From Diadema setosum (Eukaryota > Echinodermata > Echinoidea > Diadematoida > Diadematidae): 64,000 nucleotides of DNA. Shown here in pieces: positions 25,001 through 38,800 of this stretch. Under the pieces are notes generated by a model that did no database searches, was not told the origin of the DNA, and saw only the letters and a program-made list of their open reading frames with translations. The position numbers and the translations under genes were made by a program. Location of the stretch: positions 30,308,647 to 30,372,646 of the forward strand of contig CM067079.1 in the NCBI GenBank assembly GCA_033980235.1, in the 5' to 3' direction. Each line of letters opens with the position of its first letter. Positions within the stretch are counted from its first letter, which is position 1.

Positions 25001-26362
25001 CAGGCACTGTGTGCAGTCAGGCAAATATATCCAGACTAAGTCACACATCTGATCACAATGAAAAGATTAATCAGCCTTTGGCAATTGTGGGGGAAAAAAA
25101 AAAGGATGCAAGGGAGTTCTTGGGTTCAACACACACCTGGGCTTGACAATTTCACCTCAGGGACACTCACTACCATCAATGGCTTTATAGAATATTTCAA
25201 GAACGACCAGACTTTCATGAATCAAATTTACCTTTTTACCGTATCTGACTCTAAGTATGAGAGAAAAAATTCAAACAAACAAATCATCATTACCAATCAT
25301 GTGATATTTGTTTCTTTCTTTCACTTCTGCTTTGTCTCTTTTTTTTTTCTGGGGGGGGGGGGAATGGACCAAATGGGATCCAGTTTTGTACCACCCTAAA
25401 GGAACCTTTGCTTCATTTGCCTATCAAGGCAAAAATACAACCTGTATGGCCCTCACGAAAGACACATTTTACAATGTTCAAGCGAGACCACATGACTTAA
25501 AATGAGCTCTTTTAAAAATGTATTGCAAGATTGCAACTGCTGATCTATGATTTAACAAACATGTCAACAACAAAAGAGAGGAACCAGTGGGATACAAACC
25601 TGTCATCTACTGCTTTCCGAGCAGCTACAGTCCCACTGGGCTATCCCTGGTTACCGGCAGTGATAAGATGAACTTGGAACAAATACCCAGTTATCTGCTG
25701 TCATCTACTGCCCAAGCAGTACATGACAGGTCCGAATCCTGCAGGTTCCTTTTTACTGACATATTTGTTAAATCATAGATCATAGCTGTTGTGATCTTAT
25801 ACATTCATTTTAAAAGATTAAAATTAACAAAACAAAATAAAAAATCCTTAATAGCATATCTTCAACCCTCTGCATTCAGTACTCTCTTTCCTTCATTTCT
25901 TTTATCACAAATTACATTGACTGAGTCAATAATACCCATGTCAACATGGGGATCAAGGTTCTTTGTGGAACAACTGAAGATTTATACCACCTTTGGTTAA
26001 ATCAACTAGTACTTGAACTTTAATCCGTTGAAGACGAGTCCCGGGTATACTCGGGCAGATGTCTATAGATGGAAAATGCGTGTTGTAGCAAAATCAGCCC
26101 GTTACTGTCATATTTCTTCATAGGCAAATTTGTATTTATTACAGTTAGTCATGTGAATGTTGCTGTGTACATAGTATCACATCTAGTGCCTAATCCACAG
26201 ATGTTAGACTTTTAGGAATACATAGCAGTCAGGTGGTGACTATTACTTTCACTGCTTACCCTTTATTCCACTTTGAATATGCTGAAAGTTTATCACTCAG
26301 ATCGATGCCTACCGCGAGTTCGTAGACCCTACATGACAAAAAGAGGACATCGGAAGCTTTTT

Positions 26363-26404
<42 letters not shown>

Positions 26405-26822
26405 AGAGTTTGTTTGCATGTCATACTTTGGTCTAGTACAATAAGCAACAGACAAACACTAAAGCACACGTGAGGCACGTGAAGTGACTACAGAATGATA
26501 AAAATGGCATGTGAACTTTATCAATACATTTGTACATACTGTAGGTTGAGTACACGCTGTTTGAGCAGGGGACCTTTCAGGAGAGGTCTTTCTTTTATTG
26601 ACTTTAAGCTTAAATACACAAATACACACATTTTATTTCTTTGAGAAAGGATTCAAAGTAACATCTTCCATACACAGGCTATTCTGCCTGCTGGAATGTC
26701 AGTCTGTGTGGTTTATTTTCTACTCTCAGTCAAAGAGTACCACGAGGCACCAAGTTTGTTTTTGCTGTATAACAGATACATCACTCACAAACATATGTAT
26801 CTCAACTATATTCAACAATAAT

Positions 26823-26853
<31 letters not shown>

Positions 26854-29800
26854 GCAACAACAACAGATTCTTACTGGCTCCACAAAACAACAAGAATTAA
26901 GTGCAATCTTTTGCTGGGTGATGCTCTGTAAATCGGTCAGTGCAATCACGCCACCTACATGTAAATGGCTATATTGCGGCTGTCCTCTGTATGCACCCAG
27001 TCGTAACCATACATTGTATAGCATGAATGTCTGGCATCACAGCTAGTTTATTCAGTACTGTATGGATCATGTGCGTGACGCAGTCATGGTCAATGCCTTA
27101 AAGCCATAAAATGCCATTTGCAGATTAAACAAAAACTCTGCATTAGTGCTTCAAAATAGTTCTAAATGTGAGCTAGGAAACAACCAAGAATGTAAAGATT
27201 TGAACCAGTAAAATCAATGTTAAGTACGTAATGATAAAATGTGAACAATACATAGGCCTAGTTATAATAAAATGTTTCCAGACTAAACCATCTACAGTTA
27301 TGGTTTAATGAGAAAAATAATGATATCTCCTTGATATATTTTAGGCTTTATTGCAAAAATGTTATATGGTCGAATGTTTTGTGATACAAATGACCTACAC
27401 ATATGCATCAAAAGTGATATCTTGAACATTTTTTTCAAATCACTGCACCCAAAGGTAAACAGGCCCTTTAAAGCATCAACTGTAACATTGTGCTGCTTGT
27501 CATTCCATGTATTACTTTAAGTACATAACTCATACGTGATAACTTCCATCTAAAACATCCTCGGATGTGAGTAATATTTTTCACATCCTAATATATGGAA
27601 CTAGAGTACCAAGGTCCCTGATTAGTAGCTTCCAAGAACTGTTTAGATTTCACACCCTGATTCTGAGTTCTGACTTTAAACTTTGTTCATCACCGTGTCA
27701 AATAATTAGTTAACATACTAAAAGCAGGTCCATGATGTTTTATTTGAAGTTTGTTAATTAGAACTACCAGAAATGATTTTATAGTCATTACCAAAATCAA
27801 CAGTTTAGATGGTCTGACAAAATGGTACACCTGGCTTAACTGTAAATGGCTTTTAAAGCACTGTAATTTGAATTGTATGTTTTTGTATAATCTTTTCATT
27901 TTTTGAGCGCATAGGGACTTTATCGCTATGTGTTATGCGCTATATAAGCACTGTCAATTATGATTATGATTATGATGATGATAATGATGATGATTATTGT
28001 CCCCGCCGAACGAGTTCGAGCAGGGGACTATGAAACGGGCTCCGTACGTGTGTGTGTCCGTGTGTCCGTCCGTCCGTCCGTCCGTCCGTCCGTGTGTCCG
28101 TCCGTCCGTCCGTCCGTCCGTCCGTGTGTCCGTGTGTGCGTCCGTGTGTGATCAAAATCTTCAATTTGCTACTTCTCTGTCATTTATGAGCCAATTTTGA
28201 TTCTGTTTGCTTTATATGATAGCACTACATGGGAGCTTTGAAACTTCTACACAGAATTTCAGTCGTGACCTTTGACCTTGACCTTTGACCTATATTGTAC
28301 ATTTTGCTACAAAATGCTACTCCTTCGCCATTTCTAACCCGATTTCGATTCCGTTTGCTTTATGTGATGGCACTAGGTGAGGGCTTCAAAACTTCTACAC
28401 AGAATTTTGACCTTTGACTTCTTTGACCTTTGACCTTGATTTTTTGACCTATATTGTACATTTTGCTACAAAATGCTACTCCTTCGCCATTTCTAACCCG
28501 ATTTCGATTCCGTTTGCTTTATGTGATGGCACTAGGTGAGGGCTTCAAAACTTCTACACAGAATTTTGACCTTTGACTTCTTTGACCTTTGACCTTGATT
28601 TTTGACCTATATTGTACATTTTGCTACGAAATGCTACTCCTTCGCCATTTTTAACCCGATTTCAATTCCGTTTGCTTTATATGATGGCACTAGTTGAGGG
28701 CTTCAAAACTTCTACACAGAATTTTGACCTTTGACTTCTATGACCTTTGACCTTGATTTTTGACCTATATTGTGCATTTTGCTACAGAATGCTACTCCTT
28801 CGCCATTTCTAACCCGATTTCGATTCCGTTTGCTTTATGTGATAGCACTAGGTGAGGGCTTCAAAACTTCTACACAGAATTTTGACCTTTGTCTTCTTTG
28901 ACCTTTGACCTTGATTTTTGACCTATATTGTACATTGGCTACAAAATGCTACTCCTTCGCCATTTCTAACCCAATTTCGATTCCATTTGCTTTATGTGAT
29001 GGCACTAGGTGAGGGCTTCAAAACTTCTACACAGAATTTTGACCTTTGACTTCTTTGACCTTTGACCTTGATTTTTTACCTATATTGCACATTTTGTTAC
29101 AAAATGCTACTTCCGGCGGGGACATATGTTACGCACCGCGTAATTTCTACTTTTCCTTGTTATTATTATTATTATTATATTATCTATTCATGTACATAAA
29201 ATGCATATTTTCCACAAATGAAAATCTAAAGTAGGACAAACATGGCAGAATAGGCCTAAACTTCTTTTTTTCTACCACATTTTGTATCTACTGTAGGAAC
29301 AGAGTACAATGATGAAATGTCGGGTTTTGTGAGCAGTCGCTCAACTCTCCGTCTTACAGCACTTGTCTTCCATCCTGAAGCGTGGGCTCTAACCATTTTA
29401 GTGGCCCTCAAAATTTGAAGCAATTAGGCATTGGATGTACATGTATTATGAACCCGCTGAAGGTTAGTCCCGAGTATAAGCATGGACCTGTAGGTCCATG
29501 GTATAAGGCAGGTGTCTATACATGGGAAATGTGTGTTCTAAAGAGCAAAATCACTCCATCCTCAAAGGGTTAAAAAGCATTCAGATGAAAGTGCACAGTC
29601 ACAGAATCTATGAAGGCCTACTTTTTTTTTTTTTTTTGAAACAAGCTTCAACTCATTACAGACAAAATGACATCTGTTCTCGTTATGTGAGTACTTAACA
29701 TAAAGATACAGTATGGAACCACATCAGACACCTTATCATTCACAGAATCTCATTAAATCAGCCTCATAACACTGAATTCTCTTTGTTACTGCAGTTGATT

Positions 29801-32800
29801 ATCAATAAGCCTTGAGTGCTCTCAGCAGTTTGGAAGTTTGGAAGGGAAAGACAAACTACAGGTGACAAGACCTTTGCAGTACAACACACTGTACACAGGC
29901 CTGTCAATGGGTAGAAATCAACCAATCAGTGTCGCTGTTGGTTGGAGGGAACAAAACGTTTTCTCACTGAAAAGTTGAAAAATGTGAATAACACTGGAGA
30001 TCTGCAAGCATTCTAATAAAAAGAAAGTGGCTCATGAATTATTTGCACTATGAAATACCTTCTGTAAGTACTTAACACAGAATTGATCAGTAAGGCAAAC
30101 TTTGCTATAAAGTTCTTATTTGAACCTGAATGTGCTTTGTTCACCAATATTGGCAGGCATGCTAGAGTGCATTCCTCGTCAATAGGCAGATGGATTGCCA
30201 AATTGTCAATGAAAAGAGATTACCCAATCCCTATTGTATTACCATGGCCTCCATGTTAGACTATCATGGCACATCGCTACACCTGAGTGGGTTCTACAAC
30301 TACACAGTAGGTCAAGTTTGGATGGGTTCCTGAATGAAGAGGAAAAAGCAAGTCATGTAAAGCTACAATGTACGTGCCTGGCACATTAACCCGTGGAAGA
30401 CTCGTTCCGAGTATACTCAGGCAGGTATCTACAGGAAATGTGTGTTGTAGCAAAATCAGCTGGACCTCGATGAGTTACCGATTAAATGGTGATGCTGGTT
30501 TTTGTTTTTGCTTTTTTTCAGCCTGTGTCATTAAAGGGATAGTATAGTTTTGGTTGAGATGGTGCTGCAGGATTTCAACTTTTTTGTGAGATAATGAGAA
30601 ACCTTTTATGAAATATGTAACAGCATATGATTTTAAGAGCAATTCAAAGTTGTTGTTTTTTTCCTGAAAATTGATTTTGAAATGGTTGTGACCTCCAAAA
30701 ACAAAGAAATTGTGATTAAACCGTGGAAACCATGTTCCATTAGGACCACTTTGTTTCACTTTATTTGGGAGATCTCAGCCATTTCAAAACCGTTTTTCAT
30801 CAAATACCTTTTGAATTCCTCCTGGAATTGTATGCTCTTTCACATTTCATAAGTTGTTTCTAATCATCTCACAAAAAAGTAAAAATTTGAATTCCCCATC
30901 TCAACCAAAACTACAATTGTATATGATCCCTTTAAGCTCAGAGGACTTTTGCAGTGCAAAGCAACTCTTGTCTGTGAGTTGGGTCACTGGGAAGGTTGAC
31001 AGACCTTTGCAGAAGATAAAAGGTAGGCATCACAGAATATGAGATGACCAATCACAGAAGTCAACAAGGGATATGGTTAGTTTAGCAGGCAATAAATGCC
31101 ACTGCATATTTTATAGCAAATCATGAATTACAATGAACGGATGGCTGTCTTTCTTCAGAGTTAAGTAATCCCTCATTCCAGTTTGGGGGGAAAAAGGGGG
31201 TTGAAAAGGTTGTAGAACCTTTTCCACAGGGTGAACTCTTTTTTCACAGCCACGATAAGGTAATTGCAGTCTGCCTACTCAACTAACTCCTCCCCCATTT
31301 TTCTTCCCAGGCTCCGCCCACAAAAAAAAACCCCAACCTAACAACAACAGCTCTCCTACTAAGCCACTCCTACTTGGTGGGGAGAATTAAGCTCCGCCTC
31401 CCAAGCCTCTGCATTGGATTATTCTGCCAACACCAAACAAACAAATATTAAAGGACAAGTTCATCTTCATTAACATAAGGATTGAGAGAATGAAGCAATA
31501 TTAGTAGAACACATACTTGAAAGTTTGAGGAAAATCAGACAATCCGTTCAAAAGTTATGAATTTTTGAAGTTTTTGTGCAGTCACCACTAGATGAGAAGT
31601 CTACTGCAGTGTATGATGTCACATGCGTACAACAATATAAGGAAAATATAATGAGAATTTCACAAAATTTCATCTTTTGAAAAAAGTACACATTCCCTTG
31701 ACTCGTTGCTGACATATGTTATGGGTAATATTATTCCCATTGCCTTTAGAAAGAGGCAAGTCAAGTGCTCTTTTATTATGCGAAAAAAGTGAAAATATGT
31801 TGAATTTTCTTTACATTTCCTTTATACTGTTGTACTCATATGACATCACGAGCATTAGTAGTCTCCTCATCCAGCAGTTCCAACACAAAAATTTTAAAAA
31901 TTTATAACTTTTGCATCGACTGTCCAATTTTCCTCAAACTTTCACTGATGTGTTCTACTAATATTGCTACATTCTCTCAATCCTTATGTTTATGAAGGTG
32001 AACTTGTCCTTTAAGGATGACCTCTGATAGTGTCAGCTGAATAAGTGTACTTTAATTTCATACAGAAAAAGAAACCAAACAAAAAAAAAATCATAATTTT
32101 GCTTTGTCTACCCACTATAACAAAGCGGCAAGCACCTAATGAAGTGCTTGTCATTAAAAGCACATGTCGTATCCAGAATACAGACTGCACCTTCCGTGTA
32201 GTCCCATCCAACTGTGCCCACTAATGTACCCAGTAAAAGGCATGGCAGAAAAGCACTTGCAGGTGACTCAAAGAACCAGGTATGCCATTCAAATGCATGT
32301 CCACTTGTATGGATTCATAATACCCTGATAAACACTTACACCATGACAAAAAGATTATCTAACTGTGTGGCAAAATTTTATAATAAGTTTTCTACTATTT
32401 TTCTTCAGATTTAATACTTTGATATGCCAAAAAAAAAAAAAAAAAATTCTCCACCAAGAATCTATCGGTCACATCATCTGTGAATCATTGCTGATGTACT
32501 TAATACTACCCTTTGTATGTGATTAACACAACATCGGAATGCACCTTTCCATAGACTGAGCATAATTTCCACATTTCTATGTTACTTTATGATTAAAAGA
32601 AGACATTGAAGAGAAGTATGCAAGTTATGTTCTATCTAGGGACGATGCATTCCAATGCTTTTGTTATAGGGACTGTGCAATGCAAATACATGCTCACTTG
32701 CATTGATTCATAAGTTATACCCTGATAATCACACATGGCCAAAAGAATATTATCTGAATATATGCCATATCTTTTCAAAGTTTCTATTATTTTTCATAAG

Positions 32801-35800
32801 ATTACTTGGATATGCTCACATGAAACTTTCCACACCATGATTCTGTCATTAACATCATCTGTCTATCACTGCTAAAATACTGTATAATTGGAAAAAACAA
32901 CAACAATAACATTAGAATGAAGCTTCCCCTACAGCTGTAGACAAAGTTTAACTTGCATGTTTCAATGTAACTACAGTAGGGCCTCAATTATCCGGCCGTG
33001 TCAGGGCTGGCAGGCCTCCGGATAATAGATTTGGTCGTATAAGAGAGCTGCTCAAATAAAGCACTTTGTAGCATACAGTGTATCATGCTAGGGGTATACA
33101 CATTACCAATTTACTAATAGTATGATTAAATCTGCATGGCATTGTCATGTTTCACATGTCATATGATAGGAAAATAGAACAAAATATAAGTAAAATATCC
33201 CTTCATGTTCCTTCACATGTATCTTTTTTTTTTATTTATTGCAATATTGATGGACAATGACATCAATAATGCAACTTGTCGAATACTGCCACTGCACTGA
33301 CATAATCGTCTCACAAACCGACTTAAAAGTTACAGTTCACTGCGATGATTGAAATATGTCTCATAATGGTTGAAGGTGTGTTTGTTTTGAGTGAGGTTTG
33401 GTACTGAATATACATGAAAACATTAAAAGAAAAATGTCAGCCAGTCGGTGTCCAGATAGCAGAGAATTCAGATAATCGAGGTCTTACTGTAATAGATAAC
33501 AAAATATGTTTTCAGGGAAACATACAAGTTATGTATTATATCTTCAGAAAGGTGCATTCCATCTTCTTTTGTTACAGGGACTTGCAGTGCAAATGAATGT
33601 GACTTGCATTAATCCATGATATCCTGGACATCACTTTATATGTGGCTAAAAATATATATACGTATATGAATAGGGTCTATGTGCCATATATTTCATAGTA
33701 ATTTGTCTACTACTTTTCTTCAGATTATCTGCAAATGTCCAAAATAAACTTTCCAAATCAAGATTCTGTCAATGATATCATATGTCAATCACTGGTAAAA
33801 TCTAATAAAAGACACTAAAATGCACCTTCCCCTAGCCTGACATAACTTCTTTGCAATGTCTTTTGTATATCATGATTATTAGTGTACATGTACATGTACA
33901 CAACACTGCATAATGAATGAGGAAAAGCTTTTCTTGCAAATACCTAATGGGAAATTGCATGTTGAACTTTATCTGAGTATTCAGCACACTAAAATTCACT
34001 GTAAAACTGGGAATTTTTTAAAACGTGCATAAAACTTTTGCAAATCCAGGATCCAAGTGAGAGTAAACTGCATGTGAAAGTTTTTGTCTATAATAATGCA
34101 CTGAATGCCAGTCGCTTGTTAAGTTAGCAAAAGTTTCATGCTGCGAAAAAGGCTGTCAGGTCCAATTTGCAATTGTGGTAGTTTCATGCCAATAATGTTG
34201 CTGGTTTTACTGTATACCACAACGGTAAAGCTATCTAATATCAAATGGTTTATGCATTTCATGTGTCTGAATGTTAACTGATGAAAGATCAGAACATGAA
34301 AAAGGGGTCAGAGCATCATTTTGAAACGTGATAACTAATCACCTTTCCATGTGAGTCTGAATGTCTGCTGACCATAAAACAGTTTCACTATTTGGGTGGG
34401 CTAAGTGTCAGCGCATGAAGAAGGTGACCTTAAATTTTACTTGACTTGCGGTCGTAAGTCATATTGCGCATTCTCCATGAATGATATGAGGGGAGACTGG
34501 CGTTAGCAGTAACCATGTAGCAGTGTGTGCTGCGGAACACTTGGCATCTATACATCTTCTTCTTTTTTTTTAAATTGATTGAGGTATGTGTCTGAACCAC
34601 CTGTCGGCCATACAATGAACATTTCACATTTCTTTATCGAGTTTTGGTATTAACATTTTGTGTCTGAAAAGAGGGCACTATACATATGACATTATTTTGC
34701 TTGGCCTAGAAAACATAATCACAAAATGAACAAATTTAATGAATATCCATTTTCACAAACGGTTTCACCTCAGTGTTCTGACAGATTTTAAGTCTAGTTC
34801 TATTTTTATTTGTCTTTAAGATAGTGTGTTGTTCAAAATAAGTGGCAAACAATATCAACAAATTGACTCTGTGGACGCCATGAGTCTTTGAAGAAAAGCA
34901 ATTATTACATCCTCGTCCATCATCTACCAGTCTACAGCAAAATTTGATCATGAATATTATTCACACACAATGTATGACATGTCATGATACCAGGGGGTGT
35001 TTCATACATAAAGCTGTTCTTAAAGTTACGAACAACTTACAAGCGACTGGTGATCAGTTGTGATGTGCTATACTTATCAAAATTTCAATAATTCAGCACA
35101 GGAACTGATCATCAGTCACTCGTAAGTCGTTCATAACTTTAAAAACAGCTTTATGAAACATTCCCCCCCCCCTCGAACAGGTAGACCAACTCACCTTTAC
35201 CTGTACTCTCCGTGCCACTATCCTCACTGCTGTCCGAGTTGTAAGACATGGCTAGGCTTCCCAGGGCTCCTACGGTACCCTTTGGGGCCACCTCAATGGC
35301 AGGATTGACAGCATTCTGGTTCTCATGACAGACACCTTGGCTCAAAGTGGGATCTTCATCGCCAGAACCTTCTGTAAGAAACATTGTTGCAAACAACATA
35401 GAGACATTTGGTCACTTAGGGGTATGGTCTAAGCACCATAGAGTTTAACCTATAGTGTTAATAAAGCCAGATATGTTGCATGTGTGAACAGAGTCAGCAG
35501 ATAAAGATGGGACATGATCACAGACCTCAAGACTTGAAAGAGTAACAGGAACACGGCTGGTAGGCCTACGGTGCAAAATATGTGGTGTTCTGGACTTTCA
35601 ATGGATTAATATGTCTACATGAATCATTCTATTAACCCATTGAGGATGGGCTGATTTTGATACAACATGCATTACCCACAGACCCCTGCCCGTGTATACT
35701 CGGGACTCGTCCTCAATGGGTTAAAAGGAAATAATCAAGTCATACTTTTCATCCATTAATCTCTTGCAGAAGAACAAATATTTGTTTGTTTTAAATCACT

Positions 35801-38800
35801 ACAACCCTTTCTCAAAGACCATATTATCAGATAATGTGGTTTAAAAAGTAGGACTTTTGTCAATTGATGGAATTGATGTGTTCAAAGTATGAATTACTGT
35901 TAATAATTTCAGTTTGAAGTAAACAACTATCTGTATGAAAAAAAAAGTTGTCAGAAACTAACCTCTGTCTAAATGAATCTGCTACATGTACTGGCTTGAC
36001 AAAAATGATAATGTTAGAATGAATTAAAAAAAAAAACCACACACACATTTTGGCATGTTCTCAAGACACTTCTACTGCCATAAACCTCAACCACTGAAAT
36101 CCAAGTGTGGTACATCTTCAATAATACCGTAAAATAATCACATTTATACATGCAGAGTTATATCATCAAAATATCACTCCACCATAAAATAATATCAAAA
36201 GTTATGGTGAAAAGAAAAGGCAGTGTTCAAGTGTATCAAAGTCTGGGTGTATCCTATGACCTACATTATATGTGTACAAAATATGCCTTCTCTCTCTCTC
36301 TCTTTCTCTCCTCCCCCCCCCCCCCTTCATCCACCTTGGTTGATCTCTGTTGATCTCTCTTTCTAGATATGTACATACAGTATTACACTCATCATGATAG
36401 ACAGGCGCGGTGGAGCACCCCAATTTGCATCTCATTATCGCCCCGTTCTATTTGAATTTCCAACGGGCATCCACGGCTGCCCGAAACTGTGTGCATGAAA
36501 AAGTCAAATCTTTACCTTCTCCTTGTGCCGCTATGCGTGCCGCTAGTAAACTCAAACTTCCCACACTATCTAAGTTTTTAAAAACCTTCCTTTTGATGAA
36601 AAAATTATGAAATTTGCTGCACTAGAACTTGAGATATTAAAGCGTTTTGAAAATCACCTCTCGCAAAACATGCTCTCTGTTTTTTTCCGACTGGACTATG
36701 GCCGGGTTCCAATGTGTCCGAAACTGGCAACATAAGTTCATCAGGCCTCAATCCACATATGGTGAAAGTTTTCGCTTTGTACCACCTGTACTTTTTGAGA
36801 AATCAACTTGTTTCTACAGGGTTTGGAATAGACAATTGTAGTCGGCGAAAGAATTGAAAATGACGTCATTTCTTTTCCCGTAACATTGGGCATGCGTGGT
36901 ACGTGAGATTCAGGATTTCGTGCTCATTGTTGGTTTGCATGTGACGCAGTCAATTTTACTGAGTGTCGCACGGCGGTGATTGCTGAGCTGCTGCCGCGCA
37001 CGCTGCATGCAGCAATGCGTTGTGTGTGCTGTGACATGCAACGCCACAGTGACGCGATTAATTATACATGGGACCGACCTGTACGCTTTGCGTTCGTGTC
37101 ATTTTTGACATCACCTTCTGTTTTTTTCCGACACAACCATGGCCGGGAATATTATGGTATGAAATTCAAAATGCAAGCAGATAAATAAATTTCGGTGTAC
37201 TTTGTTTGAATGGCGCTTTTGTTTCGCAATCACACTTCGTGAATTTTAGGATGATTTTCGAGGCATATTTTTGGTAATTTTGCTCGCCAGGTTTTCGCTA
37301 AAATTTCACATTTTATCATTGTCAAATCCTTTAATATGTTATATGTGCATATTCGGACATGTTTTCAAATTCAAACTAACTCAATTTTAATCCGAAAATA
37401 GGTTTCCTGAAATTGTTATTAGCTTGAGAAGTTGTTTACTTTTTCTCAACTACGCGAGTACATGTTGTTTATTTTATGCAAATGAGGCTCGGCTGCCGAT
37501 GGATTTCTGCGAGATAATTGGGGTGCTCCACCGCGCCTGATAGATATCACAGAAAAAAGATGAAAGACTATCATACATGCATAATTTAACCTGTACTAAA
37601 AATATCGTCTGTGTGTTTTGACATTTTCATTATGTATGTATTAAGCTTAATTTCCAACAGTGTTCCTATGGAAAAGTTGCTACCACACCACAGATGTTTG
37701 GAAAATGCAAAGGATTTGGCATTTGGTACATGTATGTAGCATACATGTACTGTATGCAGTGCTGCACATTCCTTGAGTGACTGCCTAAGCTATGGAATTG
37801 ATTACTACAAAATGGAAATGTCATACTAAACACTTTCAAATGAAAGTCAAGGACCAATCTTGAGACCTCTTTTATTTTATCTTTCCATATGAGAAAATCT
37901 ACGTAATACACTGTACCTCGAAGTTTTTTGATATCATTTGCTAATGATATCCATTACTTTTATGTCCCATAATGACCCCAAATCATTTCAATTATTCGAA
38001 TATCTGAAATTTTATAGGAATATGTTATCATTAAATACAGGTAAATACAAGTAAAACACATTATTTCACCAACAAAATACTTGATATAAATGATGCAACA
38101 AAACATTTAGCAAGATCTGTAATCAAATATGAGTCACATTTCAACTTTGTAAGAATAAAGATTGATTATTAATTCACTTAGAAGATCACAATAAATATTA
38201 CATGTACCGGTATGTTTAAAGATAAAAAGAAATTCATTAAACTACTCATCCTAATTAGCTCGCAATTCATCCATATTTCATACTCAAAAGTTCCGCATTT
38301 ATGGTGAAATACGTAAGTATATTCTGTACTTTTCAATGGCACAGGAAGCTTTCACCCAATTCTCTTCTGAATCATTTCACTTTAAATTGCCATGTTCATA
38401 CTTATTTCACCATAAATGCTGATTATTTTCACAGTCTACATTTAAGAACATCGACATATATCTGTTTTTCATCAAGGCTTGCTGATTTGGAATTCAGTAG
38501 CATCTACAACATTTGCTAAGCTGCCTCTTTCGATATATTCAAACGTACACCCAAGAATAATTTCATACAAAATTGTAGTTCATAGCTTCTTAGACATTAT
38601 TTACTGGTATATGATTGTTTCATTTTAGAATTATATTCACTTTCAATTGATTGTTGTTTTTTTTTGTATTGTCTTTGTAAATAATGTAAATATAGTACTA
38701 ATGTACTACTGCTGTATACTTTCCTAGTTCTGTTATCTTCTTTAAAGAAAACTGGATGCAATTACAGCCCGTTTTTCACTGCTTTCCTGGGTTGGCCTGA

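Larger units (their letters stand above)
23361..35194 (-). other. NUFIP1: NUFIP1 intron, about 11.8 kb
   Basis: Holds the tRNA-like palindrome (25540), simple repeats at 26.4 and 26.8 kb, the DR1-bearing element at 27998-29124, several TTAA elements, the 390-bp tandem and a small palindrome next to the exon. The remaining stretches (23.4-25.5, 29.6-30.3, 34.2-34.9 kb) show nothing I can name. Confidence 0.8.

Noticed and set aside
28000..29124. CRISPR-like array of regularly spaced repeats
   Set aside because: Whole 158-bp units are repeated without unique spacers, and the genome is eukaryotic.
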